Assembly (NCBI RefSeq): GCF_047124445.1
Contig: NZ_CP138921.1
Coordinates: 4,154,001-4,218,000 of the forward strand
DNA: 64,000 nt
Direction: 5' to 3'
Source: Shimia sp047124445
GTDB taxonomy: Bacteria; Pseudomonadota; Alphaproteobacteria; Rhodobacterales; Rhodobacteraceae
Positions 35,801-44,272 of this stretch are shown here, in pieces (position 1 is the first letter of the stretch; the number at the start of each line of letters is the position of its first letter). Below the pieces are notes generated by a model, which was not told the origin of the DNA, did not search any database, and worked only from the letters and a program-made list of their open reading frames with translations. The position numbers were made by a program, and so were the translations under genes.

Positions 35801-35898
35801 ACAGCGTTGCCACCCAGGCTGCTGTCGATCTGATCCTCTGTGCCCAGTCCGTCTGCGCCCACGTCGAGACTAACCAAATACCCCGTTAAAGTTGTCAT
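32818..35898 (-). CDS. Secreted RTX calcium-binding protein with C-terminal Hint domain
   Basis: A 1026-residue, very acidic protein. Residues about 95-745 hold many RTX nonapeptides (GGxGxDxU, such as GGEGNDQIG) that form calcium-binding beta rolls. Three copies of a module with the pattern VTYTGDxAG then IDAS (starting near 242, 376 and 600) separate the RTX blocks, and a Pro/Glu-rich linker lies at 517-575. The C terminus (about 829-970) is a Hint domain: CFSTGAMITTPNG with nucleophile Cys829, then GDKVQTLDHG and SPQHGM, the type common in Rhodobacterales. RTX proteins normally leave through type I secretion; no secretion genes are adjacent. The ATG at 35898 has AAGGAG eight bases before it; GTG 35907 is an alternative. 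Confidence 0.9.
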   Translation of the reverse strand: MTTLTGYLVSLDVGADGLGTEDQIDSSLGGNAVFTQHDMPVGTGSVTFPEQGTVSGSFYVQDGQAYFVPDDTNFNPGDSLGYIASFTEDIDGTRASDTITGTDDADVIHDTDLDIYSGTGDDNITAGGGDDTIVFGDGNDTISGGEGNDQIGLWTTGSGNNALDGGAGNDVIIGGGGNDQIVGGTGDDTMYGAGGDDTFIGGDGSDQVWVTDSQHNAVIDGGDDASGWDLVGFSNSTSTDGVNVTFTGDKSGTYDFQGTDGSGSFDGIEHIAGTSFGDTIDATNVTTFQTLEGFGGDDSIIGGSGDSYIYGGDGNDTIDGGDGSDNIYGGSGNDELSGGSGNDNFYIDTSDDVTNVDGEGWWDEIYFTADASNAGVNVTYTGDNAGSYTLEKASGDFANVEMLNTTSNDDYIDASASTGGELASLRSGNDTFFGSSGDDEVWAGTGDDSIDGGAGNDELVGEEGNDFLDGGTGDDTIYGDEGDDTITGGSGNDELHGGDGNDLFNVYATADADNGDVLEPAVLDLGGFGEVKPAIAEIGEIDVYDPPPEDDAPEGELEPAVMPGEDAPKEEASANTVTIDGGAMHDTLSIDAGDYATGATVTYTGDSAGTFETGGVSGSFSSVEEIHTTDNADHIDASAASDGATFVTGDGDDTVIGSSGDDSVDAGAGNDSVTGGEGNDTLEGGAGNDTLIGGAGQDNLLGGTGDDLMLGGADADNLIGKEGSDTLVGGAGNDYLAGGDDNDTFVLEDDGGFDKIADFRIGGEEFDQLDVSELHNADGQPVTVNDVVVSDDGYGNAVLSFPNGEGVRLMGIDHEILDKPMLNAMGIPCFSTGAMITTPNGTVPIEHLRVGDKVQTLDHGPQPIVWIGKRHLTQADLRAFPKLRPVFIREGALGNTRDMLVSPQHGMMTTQDGDTPQLARAIHLARNGGPGFRIAQGVREVTYYHLMFERHEVIIADGAPSESFYPGPMAMGALGTAEQREIAHLFPALLTGTGAATYGPTARRFLKRRDLSRDTAALFEPKRAFA

Positions 35899-36118
35899 TC
35901 CACTCACTCCTTAGTGGTTATGGTGGTAGGGACGGCGTCTTAACGAGGTCCTAAAATGCACTTTTTACGGGAGTTTCATGACTGTGAAATTTGCCTCGGA
36001 TTGGAGCGGTATTTTGTTTGAATGCAGTGGGTTAGGGTTAAGTTTTGGTGAGCGTCCGCGGGCGGGGCGGCTAAGTGGTTCCGCTGGGGTGCGTTTTTGT
36101 CGGAAAGGAGGGGGGCGC

Positions 36119-36132
36119 TTGATAACAGTCAA
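36119..36132. promoter_or_regulatory. FNR/Nnr box TTGATAACAGTCAA upstream of nosC
   Basis: TTGAT and GTCAA half sites with a four-base spacer, 60 bp before the nosC start. It should drive the nos operon under low oxygen and/or NO through a Crp/Fnr protein. The rest of the 35899-36192 spacer shows no gene. Confidence 0.8.
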
Positions 36133-36192
36133 GTGGTCGATGGGTAAGGACGGCTACCAAGGGCGCAAGCAAATAGTTCTTGAGAGCGCCCA

Positions 36193-36678
36193 ATGTCCTT
36201 TGATTCGCCCCTATGTGCGTGCCTGCGCCGGTCTTTGACCGGGCTGTTGGCCGTTGTGGCGTTGGTGGCGCAGATGATGGCCCCGCCGATGGCACATGCG
36301 AATGTGGGCGGTGATCTTGGAAGCGACTGGATTGAGATTTGTGCTGATGCAGGACCTGTTCTGGTCCGACTGCGCGATGATGGCAGCGTCGAGAAACGCG
36401 CGCCGACATCTCCGGCGCCCGGCAGTTGCCCCAAATGTCTGACCTGTGTGACCTGCGCCGGTGTCGCGGGAATTGACCCCGGTGAGGTTGCGTTGGATGG
36501 CGCGGGTGTTTTTGCGGTGTCGGTGAGAAACGACATGGCGGGGGCGATTGTGTTTGTCAGCAAGGCTTGGCAGCGCCCGATGACCCGAGGGCCGCCGTGT
36601 GGGCCCCAGTATCAAAATGAAATGGCCCGCGCGGGCCATGTGATGACAGCAAACCCGACAGAAGGAGGTGCGCTGTGA
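36193..36678 (+). CDS. nosC: NosC-like small protein with CxxCxxCxxC
   Basis: A 161-residue protein with an N-terminal hydrophobic export segment (about 16-36, ending in AHA). The middle holds CPKCLTCVTCAG, four cysteines with CxxC spacing, suited to binding a metal or to redox chemistry. It is the first gene behind the FNR box and overlaps nosR by four bases. In Paracoccus denitrificans the operon is nosCRZDFYLX, and the cysteine motif plus position match NosC, whose role is not settled. No strong Shine-Dalgarno is visible at the ATG. Confidence 0.78.
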   Translation: MSFDSPLCACLRRSLTGLLAVVALVAQMMAPPMAHANVGGDLGSDWIEICADAGPVLVRLRDDGSVEKRAPTSPAPGSCPKCLTCVTCAGVAGIDPGEVALDGAGVFAVSVRNDMAGAIVFVSKAWQRPMTRGPPCGPQYQNEMARAGHVMTANPTEGGAL

Positions 36679-38849
36679 TCATGAAGCGCGCATTTTTGAC
36701 CTGGGTGTCTGCAGTGATCTGTGCCTTTGGGCTCATGATGGCAGATGTAGCCAAAGCCGACAGCCTGGCGTCTTTCCTGACAGATTTAGACCCTGCCGAA
36801 TTGGCAGACGGTGCCGACGCGTTTGGCCCGGTGCGCGAGGACGTGAAAGTCGCGCCTGTGCTCAAGGGCGGCGAGACCGTGGCCTGGGCGTTTTTGACCT
36901 CTGATTTTGTCGGCACGACCGGCTATTCGGGCAAGCCGATCCATGTGGTCGCGGCGATTGACGATGATGCGGTGCTGACCGGTGTGAAGCTGGTGGCGCA
37001 CAGCGAGCCGATTGTGCTTATCGGCATCCCCAACAGCAAGATGGTTGCCTTGACCGAAGGTTATGCCGGGCTGGACCTCAAAGTAGAGGCAGAAACTGGC
37101 GGCGAGGGACATGATCTGGACATCATCTCCGGCGCGACTGTGACGATCATGGTGATCGACGACAGCCTTGTGCGCGGCGGCATCAAAGTGGCGCGGGCCT
37201 TGGGCCTTGGCGGCTTGTCAGTTTTGGAAACCGGACCCAAACGTGAGTTGGATATGGCCAACGAGGCGGTTCAAGACTGGACCACTATGGCCGGTGACGG
37301 CTCTGTGCGGCGCATGACGTTGGACGTTGGGCAGGTGAACCAAGCCTTTGCCGAGATGGATGATGAGCGCGCCGCCAAACGCCCAGAAAAGGGCGAACCC
37401 GGTGACACCTTCATCGACATGCACATGGCGCTGGTCTCGGTGCCGTCGATTGGGCGCAGCCTGCTGGGCGATCATGAATATGAGAACCTTGTGGAGTGGC
37501 TCGACGAAGGTGAGCACGCCATTCTGGTGCTGGGGCGCGGTAAGTATAGCTTCAAAGGCTCCGGCTACGTGCGCGGTGGTATCTTTGACCGTATCCAACT
37601 GATCCAAGGCGATAATTCGGTGCGCTTCTTTGACAAGCAACACCGCCGCCTGCGGGCGTTGGCCACGGATGACAGTCCAAGCTTTGTCGAGCTGGAGCTG
37701 TTCAAAATACCGGCGGAAGCGGAGTTTGATCCGGCGCAACCGTTCCGTCTGCAACTTCTGGTGCAGCGCAGCGTTGGTGCCTTGGATCGCGTGTTCCTGA
37801 CCTGGGACCTTGGCTACCGTTTGCCAGATCAATACCTGCTGCCGTTGCCTGTGGCACCGGTCGTGGACAGCGCGGCGGACGAAGCGGCCGCAAAGGCGGC
37901 GCTGTGGCAGCGTATCTGGAAAGACAAAACCACCGAGATTGCCATCCTTGGCGTGATGCTTCTGGTGCTGACCGCTGTGTTCTTCTTCCAGTTTCAGGCG
38001 ACATGGAAAGCGCGCCGGTTCTACTGGTTCCGCATTGGCTATCTGACCTTCACCCTGTTCTTTGTGGGCTGGTACGCCAACGCGCAGCTGTCGGTGGTGA
38101 ACATCATGGCGCTGGTGAACTCCATGCGCTCCGGTTTCACCTGGGATGCCTTCCTGATGGATCCGCTGGTGTTCATCCAATGGTTTGCCATTGCTGCGGC
38201 GCTGTTGTTCTGGGGGCGGGGAGCCTACTGTGGCTGGCTGTGCCCGTTTGGTGCGCTGCAAGAGCTGACCAACCAGATTGCGCGCTACTTCAAAGTGCCG
38301 CAATGGACCCTGCCGTGGGGGCTGCATGAGCGCCTGTGGCCGATCAAATACATGATCTTCCTTGGACTGTTTGGCGTGTCGCTGGCGTCTTTGGAAACTG
38401 CGGAGCAACTGGCCGAAGTCGAGCCGTTCAAAACCGCGATCATTCTGAAATTTGTACGTGACTGGCCGTTTGTTGTGTTTGCCGGATCGCTGTTGGTGGC
38501 GGGGCTGTTCATTGAACGCTTCTATTGCCGCTATCTGTGCCCACTGGGTGGGGCGCTCGCGATCCCTGCGCGTATGCGCATGTTTGACTGGCTGCGTCGC
38601 TACAAAGAGTGCGGTAGCCCGTGCCAGACCTGTGCCAACGAATGCCCGGTACAGGCCATTCACCCAACCGGGGAAATCAACCCGAACGAATGCGTGAACT
38701 GCCTGCATTGTCAGGTGCTCTATCAGAGCGAAACCAAATGTCCTGTTGTGATCCGCCAGCTTAAGCGGCGGGAGAAAACGGGCTCGGCTGAGATCAAGAT
38801 TCCAAAGAAATCTGCTCCAGCCAACCATCCAAATGCAAAGACTGCATAG
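36675..38849 (+). CDS. nosR: NosR, flavin/iron-sulfur membrane electron donor for N2O reduction
   Basis: A 724-residue membrane protein needed for NosZ activity. The N-terminal signal is followed by a periplasmic FMN-binding domain with SGATV (Thr155 is the expected covalent flavin site). After about residue 415 come several membrane helices and a cytoplasmic polyferredoxin part: CGWLCPFGAL, a second RYLCPLGGA, then CGSPCQTCANECP and CVNCLHCQ for two 4Fe-4S clusters. The GTG at 36675, six bases after AAGGAGG, is preferred over ATG 36681. It passes electrons towards NosZ together with NosX-dependent flavinylation. Confidence 0.95.
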   Translation: MIMKRAFLTWVSAVICAFGLMMADVAKADSLASFLTDLDPAELADGADAFGPVREDVKVAPVLKGGETVAWAFLTSDFVGTTGYSGKPIHVVAAIDDDAVLTGVKLVAHSEPIVLIGIPNSKMVALTEGYAGLDLKVEAETGGEGHDLDIISGATVTIMVIDDSLVRGGIKVARALGLGGLSVLETGPKRELDMANEAVQDWTTMAGDGSVRRMTLDVGQVNQAFAEMDDERAAKRPEKGEPGDTFIDMHMALVSVPSIGRSLLGDHEYENLVEWLDEGEHAILVLGRGKYSFKGSGYVRGGIFDRIQLIQGDNSVRFFDKQHRRLRALATDDSPSFVELELFKIPAEAEFDPAQPFRLQLLVQRSVGALDRVFLTWDLGYRLPDQYLLPLPVAPVVDSAADEAAAKAALWQRIWKDKTTEIAILGVMLLVLTAVFFFQFQATWKARRFYWFRIGYLTFTLFFVGWYANAQLSVVNIMALVNSMRSGFTWDAFLMDPLVFIQWFAIAAALLFWGRGAYCGWLCPFGALQELTNQIARYFKVPQWTLPWGLHERLWPIKYMIFLGLFGVSLASLETAEQLAEVEPFKTAIILKFVRDWPFVVFAGSLLVAGLFIERFYCRYLCPLGGALAIPARMRMFDWLRRYKECGSPCQTCANECPVQAIHPTGEINPNECVNCLHCQVLYQSETKCPVVIRQLKRREKTGSAEIKIPKKSAPANHPNAKTA

Positions 38850-38867
38850 ACCTTTAAGGAGGGAAAA

Positions 38868-40775
38868 ATGTCTGAAGACCTGAAAAATATGAAAGTCAGC
38901 CGTCGTGGTGTGATGGGCGCAGCAGCGACCGGCGCGGTTCTGGCCGGTACCGGTGTCGGTTCACTGGTGGGTGGCGCAAGCCCTGCCGCTGCCGCGGGCA
39001 AAGCCTCCATGGCGCCAGGTGAACTGGACGAATACTACGGCTTCTGGTCCTCCGGTCAGACCGGCGAACTGCGTATTCTCGGCGTGCCGTCCATGCGCGA
39101 GCTGATGCGTGTGCCAGTGTTCAACCGTTGCTCCGCCACCGGCTGGGGCCAGACCAATGAATCGCTGAAGGTTCTGACCGAAGGTCTGACCGACAAAACC
39201 AAAGAGTTCCTCGCCGCAAACGGCAAAGTGACCTACGACAACGGTGACCTTCACCACCCACACATGTCCTTCACAGATGGTACCTATGACGGTCGCTATC
39301 TGTTCATGAACGACAAAGCCAACACCCGTGTGGCCCGTGTGCGTTGTGACGTGATGAAGTGTGACAAGATCATCGAGATCCCGAACGCACACGACATCCA
39401 CGGCCTGCGTCCGCAGAAGTACCCACGCACCGGTTATGTGTTTGCAAACGGTGAGCACGAAGCGCCGCTGGTGAACGACGGCTCCATCCTGAACGAGCCG
39501 GATAAATACGTGAACATCTTCTCCGCGATTGACGGCGACACTATGGAAGTGGCGTGGCAGGTGATCGTGACCGGTAACCTCGACAACACCGACTGTGACT
39601 ACCAGGGTAAGTACGCTTATTCGACCTCTTATAACTCCGAAATGGGTATGAACCTGGCGGAGATGACCGAGAGCGAACTGGACCACGTGGTGGTGTTCAA
39701 CATCGCGGAAATCGAGAAAGCGATCGAGACCGGCGACTATCAGGAACTGAACGGTGTGAAAGTTGTGGATGGCCGCAAGGGCTCCAACAAGAACTACACA
39801 CGTTACGTACCAATTCCAAACTCGCCACACGGCATCAACACCGCGCCAGACGGCAAGCACGTCTGTATCGCAGGTAAACTGTCCCCAACCGTGTCTGTGA
39901 TGGATGTGACCAAGCTGGATGACGTGTTCTACAAAGACGCCGATCCACGCTCCGCCATTGTGGCAGAGCCCCAGTTGGGTCTTGGCCCACTTCACACCGC
40001 GTACGATGGTCAGGGCAACTGCTTCACCACTCTGTTCCTCGACTCTCAAGTTGTGAAATGGAACCTCGAAGCGGCTGTGAAACAGTATGCCGGTGAAGAT
40101 GTGGATCCGATCCTTGAGAAAGTGGACGTACACTACCAGCCAGGCCACAACTCGACCTCCATGGGTGAAACCAAAGAGGCCGACGGCAAATGGCTGATCT
40201 CGATGAACAAGTTCTCCAAAGACCGTTTCCTGAACACCGGTCCTTTGAAGCCTGAGAACGAGCAATTGATCGACATCACGGGCAGCGAAATGAAAGTGGT
40301 GCATGATGGGCCAACTTTTGCTGAACCGCATGATTCCATCATTGTACGTCGTGACATCGTGAACCCGAAAAACGCCTATGACCGCAACGACCCGATTTGG
40401 GAAGATGCCCGCAAACAAGCGGAAATCGACGGTGTGGATCTGGACGACTGGCAGGACCAGATCATCCGCGACGGCAACAAGGTGCGGGTCTATATGTCGA
40501 GCCAGGCGCCAAACTTTGCCATCGAGGACTTCACTGTCACCGAAGGCGATGAGGTCACTGTGATTGTCACCAACCTGGATGACATTGACGATCTGACCCA
40601 CGGCTTCTGTATGGCGAACTTTGGTGTGGCGATGGAAGTGGGCCCACAGGCGACCTCTTCCGTGACCTTCACCGCCGCACGGGCCGGTGTGCACTGGTTC
40701 TATTGCCAGTGGTTCTGCCACGCGCTCCACATGGAGATGCGCGGCCGGATGTTTGTTGAGCCAAAAGGTGCGTAA
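38868..40775 (+). CDS. nosZ: NosZ, nitrous oxide reductase (Tat-exported, clade I)
   Basis: A 635-residue periplasmic copper enzyme reducing N2O to N2. The Tat signal is VSRRGVMGAAATGA. The beta-propeller carries CuZ histidines, for example in LHHPHMSF and HDIHG and later SPHGI and EPHDS. The C-terminal cupredoxin has the CuA ligands C613, C617, H621 and M624 in CQWFCHALHMEM. The Tat signal and neighbours (nosR, nosX) place it in clade I, the denitrifier type. A strong AAGGAGG precedes the ATG. No other denitrification enzyme (nir, nor) lies in this window except the accessory nnrS. Confidence 0.97.
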   Translation: MSEDLKNMKVSRRGVMGAAATGAVLAGTGVGSLVGGASPAAAAGKASMAPGELDEYYGFWSSGQTGELRILGVPSMRELMRVPVFNRCSATGWGQTNESLKVLTEGLTDKTKEFLAANGKVTYDNGDLHHPHMSFTDGTYDGRYLFMNDKANTRVARVRCDVMKCDKIIEIPNAHDIHGLRPQKYPRTGYVFANGEHEAPLVNDGSILNEPDKYVNIFSAIDGDTMEVAWQVIVTGNLDNTDCDYQGKYAYSTSYNSEMGMNLAEMTESELDHVVVFNIAEIEKAIETGDYQELNGVKVVDGRKGSNKNYTRYVPIPNSPHGINTAPDGKHVCIAGKLSPTVSVMDVTKLDDVFYKDADPRSAIVAEPQLGLGPLHTAYDGQGNCFTTLFLDSQVVKWNLEAAVKQYAGEDVDPILEKVDVHYQPGHNSTSMGETKEADGKWLISMNKFSKDRFLNTGPLKPENEQLIDITGSEMKVVHDGPTFAEPHDSIIVRRDIVNPKNAYDRNDPIWEDARKQAEIDGVDLDDWQDQIIRDGNKVRVYMSSQAPNFAIEDFTVTEGDEVTVIVTNLDDIDDLTHGFCMANFGVAMEVGPQATSSVTFTAARAGVHWFYCQWFCHALHMEMRGRMFVEPKGA

Positions 40776-40778
40776 GTC

Positions 40779-42053
40779 ATGATGAAATGGTCCCTTTCTG
40801 CTGTGTTTGCTCTTTTGGCCTCCGCTTCCTTGGCGGCTGACTGGGACGTGCCGCTGCGGGATGGGGCCATTTCCGAAACACTGGCGCAGGCGGAGGACGG
40901 TGACGTGCTTCGCCTCGCTGCTGGCACCTACAATGAGACAGTGGTGCTAGAAAAAACCGTGACGCTCGACGGGCAGGGCCATGCCACGATTGACGGGCGG
41001 GGCAACGGGTCCGTGATTACAGTGACTGGCGACGATGTGGTGGTGCGCGGGCTGACGGTGGTTGGTTCTGGGGACCGGCACGAAGAGATCGACAGCGGGA
41101 TACAGCTGAAGAAAACCGCTTATGCGCCGCAGATTTTGGACAATGTATTGCTGGGCAACCTCTACGGGATCGACATTCACGGCGCCAAAGATGCGCTGGT
41201 GGCGGGCAACCGTATTGAGGGACGGCAGGACCGGCTGATGAACCGGCGTGGCAACGGGATTTATGTGTGGAACGCACCCGGGGCTGTGGTTGAGAAAAAC
41301 GACGTGAAATGGGGGCGCGACGGGATTTTTGTGAACTCGTCCAAGCGCAACATTTTCCGGGACAATCTGTTCCGCGAGCTGCGCTTCGCGGTGCACTATA
41401 TGTACGCGGATCGCTCGGAAGTGACTGGTAACGTCAGCATCGGTAATGATCTGGGTTATGCGGTGATGTTCACCACCCATGTGAAGGTCAAAGACAATGT
41501 GTCGATCAATGACCGTGAGCATGGCGTGATGCTGAACTACGCCAACCGTAGCGAGATCACCGGGAATTATGTGAAGGGTGCGAAAGAGAAATGCACCTTC
41601 CTGTATAATTCCAACAAGAATGACTTCTCCGACAACTGGTTTGAGGGCTGTGGCATTGGCATCCACTTTACCGCTGGCTCTCAGGACAACCGGATTGTCG
41701 GCAATGCCTTTGTGGGCAACCGCACGCAGGTGAAATTTGTCTCTACCAAGTGGCATGAGTGGTCCGAGGAGGGCCGTGGCAACTATTGGAGCGACAATGC
41801 AGCCTTTGACGTGAACGGCGATGGGTTTGCGGACAGCCCCTATCGACCAAACGATTCAATGGATCATGTGCTCTGGAGCCAACCGGCGGCGAAAATGCTG
41901 CTGGGGTCTCCGGCGGTGCAGATGGTGCGGTGGTCGCAATCGGCTTTTCCGGCGTTGTTGCCGGGCGGCGTGGTGGACAGCCACCCTTTGATGAAACCCA
42001 GTCGGCCCCCAGCTGCAATACGGGCGGCCGAGAAGGTGGACCAAGATGGATAA
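40779..42053 (+). CDS. nosD: NosD, periplasmic copper-site assembly protein
   Basis: A 424-residue periplasmic protein with a signal peptide (about 1-20, cleavage near SLAA) and right-handed beta-helix (CASH-type) repeats with patterns such as GNRIEG, NDVKWGRDGIF and NRSEITGNYV. NosD works with the NosFY ABC complex in maturing the CuZ sulfide-copper centre of NosZ. It starts three bases after nosZ and overlaps nosF by eight bases. Confidence 0.93.
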   Translation: MMKWSLSAVFALLASASLAADWDVPLRDGAISETLAQAEDGDVLRLAAGTYNETVVLEKTVTLDGQGHATIDGRGNGSVITVTGDDVVVRGLTVVGSGDRHEEIDSGIQLKKTAYAPQILDNVLLGNLYGIDIHGAKDALVAGNRIEGRQDRLMNRRGNGIYVWNAPGAVVEKNDVKWGRDGIFVNSSKRNIFRDNLFRELRFAVHYMYADRSEVTGNVSIGNDLGYAVMFTTHVKVKDNVSINDREHGVMLNYANRSEITGNYVKGAKEKCTFLYNSNKNDFSDNWFEGCGIGIHFTAGSQDNRIVGNAFVGNRTQVKFVSTKWHEWSEEGRGNYWSDNAAFDVNGDGFADSPYRPNDSMDHVLWSQPAAKMLLGSPAVQMVRWSQSAFPALLPGGVVDSHPLMKPSRPPAAIRAAEKVDQDG

Positions 42054-42936
42054 GATCCTAGAAATCCAAGGCCTCGTAAAAGATCGGGGCAAAACGCGCG
42101 TGTTGCACGGGGTGGACCTGACGGTCTCCGCGGGCGAGCGCGTGGCGCTGCTCGGCCATAATGGCGCGGGCAAGTCGACGTTGATTAAAACGGTGCTGGG
42201 CCTGACCAAACTGGGTGGCGGCAGCGTGACAATTGCGGGTCATAAGCCCGGCAGCGCGGCGGCGCGCGCGGATACGGCGTTTTTGCCGGAGGCGGTGAGT
42301 TTTCATCCAGCTCTGACAGGGCGCGAGCAACTGACCCTGTTTGCGCGGCTGGCTGGGCAGAAAGCGGATATTGCCGGATTGCTGGAACGGGTTGGGCTAG
42401 CGGATGCGCTGGACCGGCGCATTGGCACCTATTCCAAAGGCATGCGGCAACGGCTTGGGTTGGCGCAGGTGTTGTTGGGTAAGCCCAAGCTGGCGCTACT
42501 TGATGAGCCGACCAGTGGGTTGGACCCGATTTCGCGCCAAGACCTCTATGCCATCATTGATGAGCTGGCAGCGGGCGGCTGTGCGGTGTTGATCGCGAGC
42601 CATGCGCTGACCGAGGTGGAGGCCCGCACGGATCGGATTGCGATCATGCGCAAAGGACACCTGGTGGCGAATGACACATTGGCCGGTCTTTCGGCCAAAG
42701 CCGGGCTGCGCACCAAGATGCGGGTGCGGGCGACCTCGGATGCGGACGCGCTTGTGAAGGTTACGGGGGGACGGCGCATGAATGGCGCCTCGGTGGAGAT
42801 TGAGATTGATGCGGCGGGCAAGATGGAAATGCTCCAGAAAATCGCGGCCATGGGGGGCGCGGTTGCAGATGTGGACATCACCCCGCCACGGCTTGAGGAT
42901 CTCTATCGTCATTACGCCAAAGAGGAGATGCACTGA
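42046..42936 (+). CDS. nosF: NosF, ABC ATPase for NosZ maturation
   Basis: A 296-residue cytoplasmic ATPase. Walker A GHNGAGKST, signature YSKGMRQRLGLAQ and Walker B LALLDEPTSGLDP are intact. With NosY and NosD it forms the complex that supplies sulfur or acts on copper loading for CuZ. It overlaps nosD by eight bases and nosY by one. Confidence 0.94.
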   Translation: MDKILEIQGLVKDRGKTRVLHGVDLTVSAGERVALLGHNGAGKSTLIKTVLGLTKLGGGSVTIAGHKPGSAAARADTAFLPEAVSFHPALTGREQLTLFARLAGQKADIAGLLERVGLADALDRRIGTYSKGMRQRLGLAQVLLGKPKLALLDEPTSGLDPISRQDLYAIIDELAAGGCAVLIASHALTEVEARTDRIAIMRKGHLVANDTLAGLSAKAGLRTKMRVRATSDADALVKVTGGRRMNGASVEIEIDAAGKMEMLQKIAAMGGAVADVDITPPRLEDLYRHYAKEEMH

Positions 42937-43754
42937 TGCGGTTCTTGGCTATTGCACAGGCGGAAATGCGCATTCTGGCGCGCAACCGTTGGCTCTTTAT
43001 GGCAACCCTGATCATGGTGCTGTTTGCACTGGCGCTAACTTTCGCCGGCAGCGCGCCCACCGGCACGTTGGGCGTGGACATGCTGACCGTATCGGTCACG
43101 TCGATGACAACGTTGTCCGTTTATTTGGCGCCTCTGCTGGCGCTGATGATGTCTTTTGATGCCGTAGCGGGCGATGCAGAGCGCGGCTCCCTGGGTTTGT
43201 TGCTAAGCTATCCTGCGGGGCGCGGGGAAATCCTGCTGGGCAAATTTGCGGCGCACCTGGCGGCGCTGACCATCGCCATGACCGTGGGGTTTGGCAGCGC
43301 GGGGGCAATTGCTGCCTACATGGGCGGCGCAGGGCAAGACAGCGTTTTGGCGCTCTTGCGGTTGATTGGCACATCTGTCCTGCTGGGCGGCGTGTTCCTG
43401 ACGTTGGGCTATATGGTGTCTTCCCTAGCGAAATCCGCGACGGCGGCTGCGGGTATGGCTGCGGGTCTTTGGCTGATCTTTGTGGTGCTCTACGATCTGG
43501 GCCTGCTGGGCGCGGTGGTGATGGACAGCGGTGGCTGGTTCACCGAAACGCTCTTCCCCTGGCTGATGGTGGCCAACCCGGCAGATGCATTCCGACTGTG
43601 GAACATCGCCAGCTCTGAAAGCGTGGCCTTGGCCAGCGGCATGGTGGGCGCGGCCTCGGCCCTGCCAAGCTGGGCGGCGCCATTGTCGCTGGCGATCTGG
43701 CCGCTCTTGGGCTTTGCCTTTGCCCGGCTGGCCTTCCGGAGGGTGGAGCCATGA
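42936..43754 (+). CDS. nosY: NosY, membrane subunit of the NosDFY complex
   Basis: A 272-residue ABC-2-type permease with about six membrane helices. The first is at ARNRWLFMATLIMVLFALAL and the FDAVAGDAERGSLGLLLSYP loop is conserved in NosY proteins. It couples NosF ATP hydrolysis to periplasmic NosD. It overlaps both neighbours (nosF by one base, nosL by four). Confidence 0.94.
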   Translation: MRFLAIAQAEMRILARNRWLFMATLIMVLFALALTFAGSAPTGTLGVDMLTVSVTSMTTLSVYLAPLLALMMSFDAVAGDAERGSLGLLLSYPAGRGEILLGKFAAHLAALTIAMTVGFGSAGAIAAYMGGAGQDSVLALLRLIGTSVLLGGVFLTLGYMVSSLAKSATAAAGMAAGLWLIFVVLYDLGLLGAVVMDSGGWFTETLFPWLMVANPADAFRLWNIASSESVALASGMVGAASALPSWAAPLSLAIWPLLGFAFARLAFRRVEP

Positions 43755-44272
43755 GGATTGCCCTTGTTGCAGCCGCCCTGCTGGCACTAACCGCTTGCAA
43801 AGAAGAGGTGGCGGAGGCGCCGCCGGATCCGGTGCCTTTGACCGAAGAGGCATTGAGCTTCTTTTGTCAGATGAATGTGGCGGAGCATGGCGGCCCCAAA
43901 GGCCAGATCCATCTGGAGGGCTATCCCGCGCCGCTGTTCTTTGCGCAGACCCGCGACATGGTGGCCTATCTAAAAAGCCCCGAGCGGGACGCCAAAATCA
44001 TCGGTGTGTACGTAAGCGACATGGGCGCGGCGCAGAGTTGGGCGCAGCCGGGAATCGAAAATTGGGTGCTCGCAGAGGGCGCACATTTTGTGGTTGGGGC
44101 CAAAGTGGCCGGTGGAATGGGCGCTCAAGAGGTGGTTCCGTTCAAAGAAGTGCAAGAAGCGGCAAATTTTGCGGCCCAATGGGGTGGGCAAATTATGTCA
44201 TTGGATGCTATTCCCACCGAAGCAGTCCTTGGACCGATAGATTTAGATCAGACGTTGGAGACCCCGTCATGA
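43751..44272 (+). CDS. nosL: NosL, copper chaperone lipoprotein
   Basis: A 173-residue outer-surface lipoprotein: the lipobox LLALTAC puts the lipidated Cys at residue 16. The copper-binding FFCQMN (Cys and Met ligands) follows near residue 38. NosL delivers Cu(I) to apo-NosZ through NosDFY. It overlaps nosY and nosX by four bases each. Confidence 0.93.
   Translation: MRIALVAAALLALTACKEEVAEAPPDPVPLTEEALSFFCQMNVAEHGGPKGQIHLEGYPAPLFFAQTRDMVAYLKSPERDAKIIGVYVSDMGAAQSWAQPGIENWVLAEGAHFVVGAKVAGGMGAQEVVPFKEVQEAANFAAQWGGQIMSLDAIPTEAVLGPIDLDQTLETPS

Noticed and set aside
32818..35898. Repetitive DNA at the RTX gene as a CRISPR array or long plus-strand genes
   Set aside because: Repeats are irregular and code for GGxGxDxx on the minus strand; plus-strand frames are mirror images with Val/Ala/Gly bias.
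38961..40730. 589-codon antisense frame over nosZ
   Set aside because: A GC-bias shadow of nosZ; His/Val-rich with no motif and no ribosome site.
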